Positions 42,755-51,154 of a stretch of 64,000 nt of DNA are shown one piece after another. Within the stretch, counting starts at the first letter, position 1, and each line of letters starts with the position of its first letter. This stretch comes from Marinirhabdus sp050859505 (lineage in GTDB: Bacteria > Bacteroidota > Bacteroidia > Flavobacteriales > Flavobacteriaceae): contig NZ_CP193934.1 in the NCBI RefSeq assembly GCF_050859505.1, positions 992,001 to 1,056,000 of the forward strand. Direction: 5' to 3'. Below the pieces are notes generated by a model that was given only the letters and a program-made list of their open reading frames with translations, was not told the origin of the DNA and made no database searches. A program made the position numbers and the translations under genes.

Positions 42755-43283
42755 GTTCGGAACCCCGAGAATTTGGGGTATAAAAAAGATGAACAGATGT
42801 TCGGAGATATTTAAAACGCCTCACATACTATTTTGGGTTGTATAAAGAATCGTTGTCTGTGTTCGGCACCCCGAGAATTTGGGGTATAAAAAAGATGAAC
42901 AGATGTTCCGAGAAGTGTAAACCGCCTCACATACTATTTTGGATTCTATAAAGAGTCGTTGTCTGTGTTCGGCATTCCGAGAATTTGGGGTATAAAAAAA
43001 GATGAACAGATGTTCGGAGATATGTAAAACGCCTCACATACTATTTTGGGTTGTATAAAGAATCGTTGTCTGTGTTTGGCACCCCGAGAATTTGGGGTAT
43101 AAAAAAAGATGAACAGATGTTCCGAGAAGTGTAAACCGCCTCACATACTATTTTGGATTCTATAAAGAGTCGTTTTCTGTGTTCGGCACCCCGAGAATTT
43201 GGGGTATAAAAAAAGATGAACAGATGTTCATCTTTTTTTGCCCCAAATCTACCATGAACTTAACCTACTTATGCTATGGTATT
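42755..43283. repeat. Tandem array 1 of a 106-107 bp unit
   Basis: Five headers of CCCCGAGAATTTGGGG occur at 42763, 42869, 42975 (variant TTCCGAG), 43082 and 43189, spaced 106 or 107 bp. Each unit also carries GATGAACAGATGTTC and a CTATTTTGG block. Two unit types alternate (GGAGATAT/TTGTATAAAG versus CGAGAAGTG/TTCTATAAAG). The last unit ends in a long hairpin and a tail of about 35 bp. There is no reading frame: the period is not a multiple of three and stops recur in every frame. The 220 bp between this array and array 2 hold nothing I recognise. Confidence 0.9.
43197..43248. terminator. Terminal hairpin of array 1
   Basis: AAAAAAAGATGAAC (43208-43221) pairs with GTTCATCTTTTTTT (43226-43239) around AGAT. 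The outer ATTTGGGG (43197-43204) pairs with CCCCAAAT (43241-43248). It can terminate transcription from either strand. Confidence 0.7.
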
Positions 43284-43505
43284 AGTCAAATATATAGTAT
43301 TCTTAAATTAAGAAGATTAATTTTTAGACCAACGGAAATTTTATTCGTTAAAGTGCTTGGTTTCTCTGTAATTGGCTTAGAAATTTTCAGAAAGATGACA
43401 CTTTGAGAAATAATTTAATACGATTGGAGTACTTGCGGTTTTCAATCTGTTTAAAAAAACAAAGTAATTGTTTCAATATTTAAGTAAGCGCTTCACTGCA
43501 CTCAG

Positions 43506-44139
43506 CACCCCCGAGAATTTGGGGTATAAAAAAAGATGAACAGATGTTCGGAGATATGTAAACCGCCTCACATACTATTTTGGGTTGTATAAAAAAGCGT
43601 TGTCTGTGTTCGGCACCCCGAGAATTTGGGGTATACAAAAAGATGAACAGATGTTCGGAGAAGTGTAAACCACCTCACGTACTATTTTGGGTTGTATAAA
43701 GAGTCGTTGTCTGTGTTCGGCACCCCGAGAATTTGGGGTATAAAAAAAGATGAACAGATGTTCGGAGATATGTAAAACGCCTCACCTACTATTTTGGGTT
43801 CTATAAAAAAGCGTTTTCTGTGTTCGGCACCCCGAGAATTTGGGGTATAAAAAAAGATGAACAGATGTTCGGAGATATTTAAAACGCCTCACCTACTATT
43901 TTGGGTTGTATAAAGAGTCGTTGTCTGTGTTCGGCACCCCGAGAATTTGGGGTATAAAAAAAGATGAACAGATGTTCGGAGATATTTAAAACGCCTCACC
44001 TACTATTTTGGGTTCTATAAAAAAGCGTTTTCTGTGTTCGGCACCCCGAGAATTTGGGGTATAAAAAAAGATGAACAGATGTTCATCTTTTTTTGCCCCA
44101 AATCTACCATGAACTTAACCTACTTATGCTATGGTATGA
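43506..44139. repeat. Tandem array 2 of the same unit
   Basis: Six headers at 43509, 43616, 43723, 43830, 43937 and 44044, with a strict 107-bp period. Units differ mainly in GGAGATAT/GAGAAGTG, in CACATAC/CACCTAC and in TTGTATAA/TTCTATAA. The array ends in the same hairpin (44052-44103) and the same ACCATGAACTTAACC tail as array 1. The whole block lies between sodA and the stop of the PurF homologue gene. Confidence 0.9.
44052..44103. terminator. Terminal hairpin of array 2
   Basis: The same structure as in array 1: ATTTGGGG (44052-44059) and AAAAAAAGATGAAC (44063-44076) face GTTCATCTTTTTTT (44081-44094) and CCCCAAAT (44096-44103). It would also terminate minus-strand transcripts from the PurF homologue. 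Confidence 0.7.
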
Positions 44140-44245
44140 ATCAAATATATATTTATTTTCTAAACCGATAATAAGACTTTTCCTACTTTTAGATAAAGTG
44201 GAATTAAAATCCGTTTAAAAGCTATTAAAGTTTAAAATTTAACAT

Positions 44246-46144
44246 TTAGTAGGCGCGTTCTGGGTTGCCTTCGTAGAAATTTATATATGCTTTATTAACA
44301 ACACGATTTCCTCCGGCGGTTGGATAATTGCCTGTAAAGTACCAGTCACCCAGATTTTTAGGACACGCTTTGTGCAAGTCGTCTACCGATTGGAATATTA
44401 ATTTCACCTTCGCGTTTATGTTATCTTCCGAAATTATTTCAGCAATTTTATCCGAAATTTCTTCATCTGTAAAGGGAGCGTAAAATTCTTTTACGTGATT
44501 AACTACTTCGGTATCTTGTAACTGAAGTTGCTTTTTACACTTTTCATAAATCTCCTCGATAATTCCAGCTGTGCCTCGTTCTTTATGCAATTCCAAGGCC
44601 GCATTAAAAGCAACAAGGTGTTCTAGTCGCGCCATATCAATCCCATAACAATCCGGATAGCGAATTTGTGGCGCCGAAGAAACAACAACAATTTGTTTTG
44701 GTTGCAAACGATCTAGCATTTTAAGAATACTTTTCTTTAACGTTGTCCCTCGTACAATACTATCGTCTATAATAACCAAGTTATCATTGGGCCTCACAAC
44801 ACCGTAAGTAACATCATAAACGTGTGCCACCAGGTCGTCACGGGAGCTATCGTCTGTGATAAAGGTTCTTAGCTTTACATCCTTAATGGCAATTTTCTCA
44901 GTCCGAATCTTATGCGATTGAATTTCCAACAGGCGTTCCTCGGTCAGGTTTTCGGCTTCTTTTAAAATGGCTTCGTTTTTTTGTTTGTTAAGCTCATTTT
45001 GTGCAGCATCCAACATTCCGTAGAAGGAAGTTTCTGCAGTGTTTGGTATAAAAGAGAAAACGGTATTTTCGGTATCGTACTTAATACTCTCCAATACCTT
45101 CGGCATAATTAATCTTCCTAATTCTTTTCGTTCCTGATAGATTTCAGCATCACTTCCGCGAGAGAAATAAATACGCTCAAAAGAACAAGATTTGCGCTCT
45201 AAAGGTTCTAAAATTTCTTCCATGGTCATAGAACCGTCTTTCTTCATTAATAGGGCATGACCAGGTTCAATTTCTTTTACACTTTCAAATGGAACGTTAA
45301 ATACCGTTTGTATCACGGGACGCTCACTTGCCACGACAATCACTTCGTCGTCTTTGTAATAGTATGCGGGTCTGATTCCTGCAGGATCTCTTAAAACAAA
45401 AGCATCTCCGTGACCTAATAATCCAGCCATGGCATAGCCGCCGTCCCAATCTTTGGCCGATTTTTTTAAGATTTTGGACATCTTAAGGTTTTCGGCAATA
45501 AAAGGGGAGGCTTCTATTTTATTTAGTCCTTTTGCTTTTGCTTTTTTATATAATTTACGCACAGCATCGTCCAGAAAGTGACCTATTTTTTCCATTACGG
45601 TAATGGTGTCTGCTTTCTCTTTGGGATGCATTCCTAATTGAATGAGGTTATCAAACAGTTCCGTAGTATTGGTCATGTTAAAGTTACCCGCAATAATAAG
45701 ATTACGGTGCATCCAGTTGTTGGTACGTAAGAAGGGATGAACGGTTTCTACACTATTACCACCAAAAGTTCCGTAGCGAACGTGACCTAAAAACAACTCT
45801 CCTATATAAGGTATAATACGTTTTTGAGCAGCTACATCATCTTTAAGACTAGGCATCGCAGTAAATTCTTCATTAATTCGTGCATTAATCTGTGCAAAAA
45901 TATCCTGAATAGGTTGCGATTGGTTAGAGCGAATGCGGCTAATGTATCTATCTCCTGGCTTTACGTCCAGTTTAATACTGGCAAAACCAGCACCGTCTTG
46001 TCCACGGTTGTGCTGTTTTTCCATCATTAGATACATCTTGTTCACTCCGTAAAAAGCAGTACCGTATTTTTCTTTGTAAAACTCCAATGGTTTTAGAAGT
46101 CTTACTAAGGCAATTCCACATTCGTGTTTTAGTGCGTCACTCAT
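44246..46144 (-). CDS. purF: Long amidophosphoribosyltransferase homologue
   Basis: A 632-residue class-II glutamine amidotransferase fused to a phosphoribosyltransferase. The nucleophile is C9 in HECGIAL, exposed after removal of an 8-residue propeptide. RGQDGAG and GHVRYGT line the glutaminase. The PRPP loop VIIDDSIVRGTTL marks the transferase domain. It is longer than standard PurF (about 470-510), with an extra C-terminal region of about 90 residues and insertions in the first domain, so it may be a second, specialised paralogue. The array lies downstream; the PfkB kinase gene lies 209 bp upstream. Confidence 0.88.
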   Translation of the reverse strand: MSDALKHECGIALVRLLKPLEFYKEKYGTAFYGVNKMYLMMEKQHNRGQDGAGFASIKLDVKPGDRYISRIRSNQSQPIQDIFAQINARINEEFTAMPSLKDDVAAQKRIIPYIGELFLGHVRYGTFGGNSVETVHPFLRTNNWMHRNLIIAGNFNMTNTTELFDNLIQLGMHPKEKADTITVMEKIGHFLDDAVRKLYKKAKAKGLNKIEASPFIAENLKMSKILKKSAKDWDGGYAMAGLLGHGDAFVLRDPAGIRPAYYYKDDEVIVVASERPVIQTVFNVPFESVKEIEPGHALLMKKDGSMTMEEILEPLERKSCSFERIYFSRGSDAEIYQERKELGRLIMPKVLESIKYDTENTVFSFIPNTAETSFYGMLDAAQNELNKQKNEAILKEAENLTEERLLEIQSHKIRTEKIAIKDVKLRTFITDDSSRDDLVAHVYDVTYGVVRPNDNLVIIDDSIVRGTTLKKSILKMLDRLQPKQIVVVSSAPQIRYPDCYGIDMARLEHLVAFNAALELHKERGTAGIIEEIYEKCKKQLQLQDTEVVNHVKEFYAPFTDEEISDKIAEIISEDNINAKVKLIFQSVDDLHKACPKNLGDWYFTGNYPTAGGNRVVNKAYINFYEGNPERAY

Positions 46145-46322
46145 TATTTGTTAAATTGAATTTCAATAGTATATTGTCTTAGAAAATTATCACTTGAAAT
46201 TTCCTTCGGTACTATGTTATCGGTTAAAAGTTATTGGTTAATCGTAAAGAGTTCAATTTCATTACTTATTTTTTCATCAAAATTCATATCCTCCATTCGG
46301 CCACCGCAAATCGGGGTAGGAC

Positions 46323-46348
46323 CAAAAACGCCCTGAAAATTCAGGGCG
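46323..46348 (-). terminator. Terminator after the PfkB kinase gene
   Basis: CGCCCTGAA and TTCAGGGCG (46329-46337, 46340-46348) form a tight stem with a 2-nt loop. On the minus strand it is followed by TTTTT. It lies 6 bp after the kinase stop. Confidence 0.8.
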
Positions 46349-46353
46349 CGTTG

Positions 46354-47277
46354 TTATGTTAGTTGTATATCGAATTGTGTTAAACTCTTGAATTGATGCA
46401 AGCGCTTGTTCACTTCTTCTCTCTTTAAATCTTGCATTCTTTCGGTGCCGAATTTTTCTACACAAAAAGAAGCTAAGCACGAACCGTGAATAATGGCTCG
46501 TTTCATATTTTCAAAACTATAGTCGCCTGTTTTGGCTAAATAACCAGTGAAACCTCCTGCGAACGTGTCTCCCGCTCCTGTTGGATCAAATACTTCGGCT
46601 AGAGGTAAAGCTGGTGCAAAGAACATTTGGTCTTTATGAAAAATTAAAGCGCCGTGTTCTCCTTTTTTAATCACCACATATTTTGGCCCCATCGTGAAGA
46701 TTTTCTTGGCAGCGTTTACTAGCGAATATTCTCCAGAAAGTTGTCTTGCTTCTTCATCGTTTATGGTAATCACATCTACTTTGGCAATTACTTTTTTAAG
46801 ATCGTCTAAAGCAATATCCATCCAGAAGTTCATAGTGTCTAACACTACCAATTTTGGGTCGTTCATTTGGTCAATCACGCCCATTTGTACCATTGGGTGC
46901 AGGTTCCCTAACATCACAACTTCGGCATCTTTGTAAGCGTCTGGTACTACTGGAGAAAAAGTTTCCAGAACATTTAGTTCGGTAGCCAGCGTGTCGCGAG
47001 TGTTCATATCGTTATGATATTTACCGCTCCAAAAAAATGTTTTACCCTCTTTTACAATTTCCAGGCCTTCCACATTCATTCCTTTGTTTTGTAGCATGGT
47101 AATGTCCTCCTGCGGAAAATCACCCCCAACTACCGAAACGATGGCGCCATCGGCATTAAACTGTGAGGCAGCTAGTCCTATATAGGTAGCAGCTCCTCCT
47201 AAGATTTTATCTGTTTTCCCGAACGGGGTTTCAATAGCATCGAACGCAACGGTTCCAACGATTACAAGTTTGCTCAT
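46354..47277 (-). CDS. PfkB-family carbohydrate/nucleoside kinase
   Basis: A 307-residue ribokinase-like kinase. The N-terminal motif GGAATYIGLAAS is at 27-38. The C-terminal signature DPTGAGDTFAGGF starts at D231, with the catalytic base D237. The glycine-rich loop and lid strand suit a sugar or nucleoside substrate; adenosine- or ribose-type kinases are possible. A -7 box lies upstream (47325-47332), and a small CCCGA/TCGGG stem sits in the 5' leader. Confidence 0.88.
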   Translation of the reverse strand: MSKLVIVGTVAFDAIETPFGKTDKILGGAATYIGLAASQFNADGAIVSVVGGDFPQEDITMLQNKGMNVEGLEIVKEGKTFFWSGKYHNDMNTRDTLATELNVLETFSPVVPDAYKDAEVVMLGNLHPMVQMGVIDQMNDPKLVVLDTMNFWMDIALDDLKKVIAKVDVITINDEEARQLSGEYSLVNAAKKIFTMGPKYVVIKKGEHGALIFHKDQMFFAPALPLAEVFDPTGAGDTFAGGFTGYLAKTGDYSFENMKRAIIHGSCLASFCVEKFGTERMQDLKREEVNKRLHQFKSLTQFDIQLT

Positions 47278-47324
47278 CTTCAGTGCCCGAAAAGTCGGGT
47301 AACTTTTTGTTTGAAATGAAGGTG

Positions 47325-47332
47325 CAAAGATA
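47325..47332 (-). promoter_or_regulatory. -7 promoter box of the PfkB kinase gene
   Basis: On the minus strand TATCTTTG matches TAnnTTTG, 47 bp upstream of the ATG. Confidence 0.5.
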
Positions 47333-47403
47333 CCAAATTATTAGAACATTTCTTGGGCTTTCTGTAAGCTTTCAGCGCTAACAAAATAGCACAGCATTTC
47401 TAA

Positions 47404-48120
47404 CTATTTTTTCACCATACGCTGCAGGTGCGACCTGCCATTGTGATCTTTTATCTGGGCGAAATATAAGCCGCTCTGTAAACTAGTAAGATCTAGCGTA
47501 ACGTCATTGGTTCCCAGTTCCAATTGCTTTTGTAAGATTTGTTGCCCGGTGATGTTAAAGATAGTCACCTCTGCAACGAGTGTGTTACTTTGAGGGGTAA
47601 TGGTTACCGTTGAGGCAACAGGGTTTGGATAGCTTATAAAGTCTCCTAGATGTTGCTCATTTACACTTAAAATAGCATTGTTATAAGTGGCGGTATTTCC
47701 TGATGCGGAGGTCAAGACCAGTTGTTTTGAGTCTCCTGTGCTTGTTGTGATTTCGTAGGCGAAAGGATTATCGAAAATGAAGTTAGGCCCAAAGAAATCC
47801 TGAAAATAATCGCCTTCGAAGACTGTGTTTACTTGGTTGTCACAGTCAATTAACGAGATTACCATGTTTAAAATCTCAAAGGTATCTTCAGTTTGACTGA
47901 ATGCAACTTCACCTATAGCAAAATTACATACGTAGGTGTTGAACCCGTCATTTGTAATAATAAACTCAACAAAAGGAACTTCATCGTTGCTGGGGGCATT
48001 TATCTGCGTGCCATCTATAATTATATTTTCCAGATACCAAGTAGTGTCAAAAAGCTGTGGGTCTTGGGCTAAAGCTACCATTGAATAAAACAGGCCACAT
48101 AAGAGCAGTATTTTTTTCAT
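47404..48120 (-). CDS. Secreted protein with type IX sorting tail
   Basis: A 238-residue exported protein. The signal peptide MKKILLLCGLFYSMVALA is followed by a 140-residue beta-rich domain with two or three cysteines. The opening FDTTWYLENIIIDG resembles META/HslJ-like or lipocalin-like folds. The last 75 residues carry a sorting domain: DFISYPNPVASTVTI and GLYFAQIKDHNG, then a basic end. The function is unknown. It lies 48 bp downstream of rnhA. Confidence 0.8.
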   Translation of the reverse strand: MKKILLLCGLFYSMVALAQDPQLFDTTWYLENIIIDGTQINAPSNDEVPFVEFIITNDGFNTYVCNFAIGEVAFSQTEDTFEILNMVISLIDCDNQVNTVFEGDYFQDFFGPNFIFDNPFAYEITTSTGDSKQLVLTSASGNTATYNNAILSVNEQHLGDFISYPNPVASTVTITPQSNTLVAEVTIFNITGQQILQKQLELGTNDVTLDLTSLQSGLYFAQIKDHNGRSHLQRMVKK

Positions 48121-48167
48121 AGTAAATAGATCTTAAAGGGGGAGTATCTTTAAAGGTAGACAAATCT

Positions 48168-48806
48168 TTACTTCCGTCCAAAATCGGCAGGGATTTCACC
48201 CCAGGCTTTGGTTTCCCACTTTACTATTTTGGTAGCGTAGGTGTTGGTTTTAAGCCAGTGTTCGGCACGGGTGACTAAATCAAAAACCTTGGCGTTTTTT
48301 GCAGACTTCTTAAGTTTTGTGTTACATTTTTTTCGCTTTACCCACCCCATCGCAATACGGGAATCTGTATAAAGTATTCGGTCGCTATTGTTTTGTTTTA
48401 GAAAAGCAATCCCATGTACAAGCGCTAGAAACTCTCCTACATTATTGGTGCCTTGCTGAAAAGGCCCTTGATGAAATAATTGCTTTTTAGTTTGTGTGTC
48501 TACGCCTCGATATTCCATGATGCCTGGGTTTCCGCTAGAAGCGGCATCTACGGCGATGCTGTATAGATTAGGTTCGCCAATTTTGGCCAGGTCCTCTTTG
48601 CTTAAAATTTTCTTTTTGGTGTTTTTGCCTTTATAGTCGGCATACTCTTTATTATAGGCGATCTTAGCTTCGGCAAAAGTGAGAAACGATTTGTATTGTG
48701 CACCGCTCACGCCTTTAATAGATAACTGGCATTCTTTCCAGCTGCCAAAGATCCCGGCGGGATTGCCATACCACACTACGTAAAATTTTTGTTTTTTTTT
48801 GGTCAT
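48168..48806 (-). CDS. rnhA: Ribonuclease HI with viroplasmin domain
   Basis: A 212-residue hybrid nuclease. The N-terminal viroplasmin/hybrid-binding domain (KFYVVWYGNPAGIFGSW) is at about 6-50. The RNase H domain starts at about 75, with catalytic residues in VDAASSGNPG, GEFLALVHG and YTDSRIAMGW. It removes RNA from RNA-DNA hybrids. The true start is ATG 48806; the longer frame to 48935 reads through a repeat. It lies downstream of purN. Confidence 0.88.
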   Translation of the reverse strand: MTKKKQKFYVVWYGNPAGIFGSWKECQLSIKGVSGAQYKSFLTFAEAKIAYNKEYADYKGKNTKKKILSKEDLAKIGEPNLYSIAVDAASSGNPGIMEYRGVDTQTKKQLFHQGPFQQGTNNVGEFLALVHGIAFLKQNNSDRILYTDSRIAMGWVKRKKCNTKLKKSAKNAKVFDLVTRAEHWLKTNTYATKIVKWETKAWGEIPADFGRK

Positions 48807-48824
48807 ATAATAGTCCCTCCCTAG

Positions 48825-48903
48825 CCCTCCCCGAAGGGAGGGAATAGAGGTTATCTGTTTTGATCTTTTAATAAAGCCCCTCCTCGGGAGGGGTTTGGGG
48901 AGG
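48825..48903. repeat. GC-rich intergenic repeat pair overlapping purN
   Basis: Two hairpins: CCCTCCC/GGGAGGG (48825-48831, 48836-48842) and CCCCTCC/GGAGGGG (48877-48883, 48887-48893). The CCTCCCC/GGGGAGG style resembles the hairpin at 5833. The second hairpin lies inside the purN reading frame. Confidence 0.65.
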
Positions 48904-49486
48904 ACACTAACTCCTCTATCACTTTCGGCAACCATTCATATTCTAAAAGGTGTACTTTTTTTGCCACATCTTCGGCAGTGTCACTAGGTATTATTTCTAT
49001 TTTTTTCTGAAGGATACTAGCGCCTTCGTCATAGTTTTCGTTCACATAATGTATGGTAATACCTGTTTCAGTTTCATTATTTGCGACAATTGCTTCGTGA
49101 ACATGGTGTCCATACATTCCTTTTCCACCATATTTTGGCAATAATGCAGGATGGATATTAATCACTTTATTTGGAAATTCACGGAGGATATTTTCAGGAA
49201 ATTTCAGTAGAAACCCTGCCAAAACTATCAAATCTGGTTGGATTTCTTTAAGTGTTTTAGACACACCTTCTTCTGAAAATAATTCAGTTTTACTGAAGCT
49301 TGACGCATTTACATGTAAGGCTTGAGCACGTGCTAATACTTTGGCATCCTTCTTGTTACTGAGCACGAGAACAACCTCGGCAACTTTGGATTGCTGAAAG
49401 TATTGAATCACATTTTGGGTATTGGTACCACTACCCGAAGCAAAAATTACAATCTTCTTCTCTTTCTTGGTTTCTTTGGTGTTCAC
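48851..49486 (-). CDS. purN: Phosphoribosylglycinamide formyltransferase
   Basis: A 211-residue enzyme that formylates GAR in purine synthesis using 10-formyl-THF. Catalytic residues are N110, H112 and D153 (VINIHPALLP; YVNENYDEG). It starts with a GTG codon at 49486. Homologous proteins normally end soon after HLLEYEWLPKVIEEL. Here SSPNPSRGGALLKDQNR (195-211) follows and is encoded by the GC-rich repeat, an apparent acquired tail. It is divergent from acpP. Confidence 0.92.
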   Translation of the reverse strand: MNTKETKKEKKIVIFASGSGTNTQNVIQYFQQSKVAEVVLVLSNKKDAKVLARAQALHVNASSFSKTELFSEEGVSKTLKEIQPDLIVLAGFLLKFPENILREFPNKVINIHPALLPKYGGKGMYGHHVHEAIVANNETETGITIHYVNENYDEGASILQKKIEIIPSDTAEDVAKKVHLLEYEWLPKVIEELVSSPNPSRGGALLKDQNR

Positions 49487-49605
49487 TGAAGTAAATCAAA
49501 TAAATAATTTCACAAAAATAGGCAATAGGGTTTTACTTCGCCCAAAAATTGTTAAATTGGTGAGCACATTTTATAGTATAAGTGGCTTTTTCAATTTAAA
49601 TATTT

Positions 49606-49613
49606 TATTTTTG
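49606..49613 (+). promoter_or_regulatory. -7 promoter box of acpP
   Basis: TATTTTTG matches TAnnTTTG, 30 bp before the acpP ATG. The -33 region is only a T-rich tract. Confidence 0.5.
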
Positions 49614-49643
49614 CCACTTAATTAAATTTTAAAACAAAACATT

Positions 49644-49877
49644 ATGTCAGACATTGCATCAAGAGTAAAAGCAATTATTGTAGACAAATTAGGCGTAGAC
49701 GAAAACGAAGTTGTAAACGAAGCAAGCTTCACTAACGACCTTGGGGCAGATAGCCTAGATACCGTTGAACTAATTATGGAATTCGAAAAAGAATTCGATA
49801 TCCAGATTCCAGACGATCAAGCAGAAAACATTGCGACCGTAGGTCAAGCAGTTTCATACATAGAGGAAGCTAAGTAA
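49644..49877 (+). CDS. acpP: Acyl carrier protein
   Basis: A 77-residue carrier for fatty-acid synthesis. The phosphopantetheine serine is S37 in GADSLDTVEL. Acidic, all-helical and of standard size. It starts the acpP-fabF-rnc operon; fabF begins 14 bp later. Confidence 0.97.
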   Translation: MSDIASRVKAIIVDKLGVDENEVVNEASFTNDLGADSLDTVELIMEFEKEFDIQIPDDQAENIATVGQAVSYIEEAK

Positions 49878-49891
49878 AAAAGAGCCCTTAT

Positions 49892-51145
49892 ATGGAGTTA
49901 AAGCGAGTTGTAGTTACCGGTTTAGGAGCCCTCACACCCATTGGCAATACTATTTCAGAATACTGGGATGGTCTTAAAAATGGCAGAAGCGGATGCGCCC
50001 CTATCACCTATTTTGATGCTGAAAAGTTCAAAACACAATTTGCTTGTGAGCTCAAAAATTTCGATCCATTAGACCATTTTGATAGGAAGGAAGCACGTAA
50101 ACTGGACCGTTTTGCTCAGTATGCGTTAGTTTCTAGTGATCAAGCCATAGTAGACGCCGGAATTAACCTAGACGAAGTAGATAAATTTCGTGTGGGTGTA
50201 ATTTGGGGCGCTGGAATTGGTGGCTTGGAGACCTTTCAGAATGAAGTCATAAATTTTGCAGAAGGGGATGGAACACCACGTTTCAACCCCTTCTTTATTC
50301 CTAAAATGATAGCCGATATTGCCCCCGGGAATATTTCTATTAAACACGGATTTATGGGACCTAACTATACTACGGTCTCTGCGTGTGCCTCTGCTGCCAA
50401 CGCGATGATAGATGCCTTAAACTATATACGTTTAGGACATTGTGATATTATTGTTACAGGAGGTAGTGAAGCTGCCGTTACTATGGCAGGAATTGGAGGT
50501 TTTAATGCTATGCACGCTCTTTCTACTAGAAACGACGATCCTCAAACGGCATCGAGACCCTTCGACGCAACACGCGACGGATTTGTATTGGGTGAAGGCG
50601 CAGGAGCTTTAATTTTAGAAGAATACGAACACGCCAAAGCACGTGGCGCAAAAATCTATGCCGAAGTATTAGGTGGCGGAATGTCTAGTGATGCCTATCA
50701 CATGACCGCTCCACATCCTGACGGAATAGGTGTAGAACGCGTAATGCTTAATTGTCTTCGCGATGCGGGAATGACGCCAAATCAAGTAGACCACATTAAT
50801 ACCCACGGTACCTCTACCCCGCTAGGTGATGTAGCCGAATTGAAAGCGATTACCAAAGTATTTGGTGAACACGCAAAAAATATTAACATCAATTCTACCA
50901 AGTCTATGACTGGGCACTTATTGGGTGCAGCTGGAGCTATTGAGTCTATTGCCGCTATCCTGGCAATGGAGCACGGTATGGTTCCTCCAACCATAAACCA
51001 CACAACCGTAGACGAAAATATTGATGGTTCTTTAAATCTTACCCTAAATAAAGCTGAAAAGCGAGAAATCAAAGTTGCTATGAGCAATACCTTTGGTTTT
51101 GGAGGGCATAATGCTTGCGTTCTCTTCAAGAAATTGGACGCTTAA
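49892..51145 (+). CDS. fabF: Beta-ketoacyl-ACP synthase II
   Basis: A 417-residue condensing enzyme elongating acyl-ACP with malonyl-ACP. The active-site cysteine is C165 in VSACASAAN, the histidines are H305 (INTHGTSTPLGD) and H342 (MTGHLLGAAG), and the lysine is K337. Full length. It lies between acpP and rnc with short gaps (14 and 9 bp). Confidence 0.97.
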   Translation: MELKRVVVTGLGALTPIGNTISEYWDGLKNGRSGCAPITYFDAEKFKTQFACELKNFDPLDHFDRKEARKLDRFAQYALVSSDQAIVDAGINLDEVDKFRVGVIWGAGIGGLETFQNEVINFAEGDGTPRFNPFFIPKMIADIAPGNISIKHGFMGPNYTTVSACASAANAMIDALNYIRLGHCDIIVTGGSEAAVTMAGIGGFNAMHALSTRNDDPQTASRPFDATRDGFVLGEGAGALILEEYEHAKARGAKIYAEVLGGGMSSDAYHMTAPHPDGIGVERVMLNCLRDAGMTPNQVDHINTHGTSTPLGDVAELKAITKVFGEHAKNININSTKSMTGHLLGAAGAIESIAAILAMEHGMVPPTINHTTVDENIDGSLNLTLNKAEKREIKVAMSNTFGFGGHNACVLFKKLDA

Positions 51146-51154
51146 TTTTAATTA

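Noticed and set aside
43179..43406. Open frame of 75 codons across the end of repeat array 1
   Set aside because: It starts in the repeat header and crosses the terminal hairpin; the product has no coding-like pattern and the repeat period is not a multiple of three.
42755..44139. CRISPR array
   Set aside because: The period is 107 bp, there are no unique spacers of equal length between identical repeats, and no cas genes are near.
46277..46480. Minus-strand frame of 67 codons near the PfkB gene end
   Set aside because: It overlaps the 3' end of the kinase gene in another frame and includes the terminator hairpin.
48807..48935. Longer N-terminus for RNase HI
   Set aside because: The extra 43 residues are read from the GC-rich repeat, and the viroplasmin domain begins just after ATG 48806.
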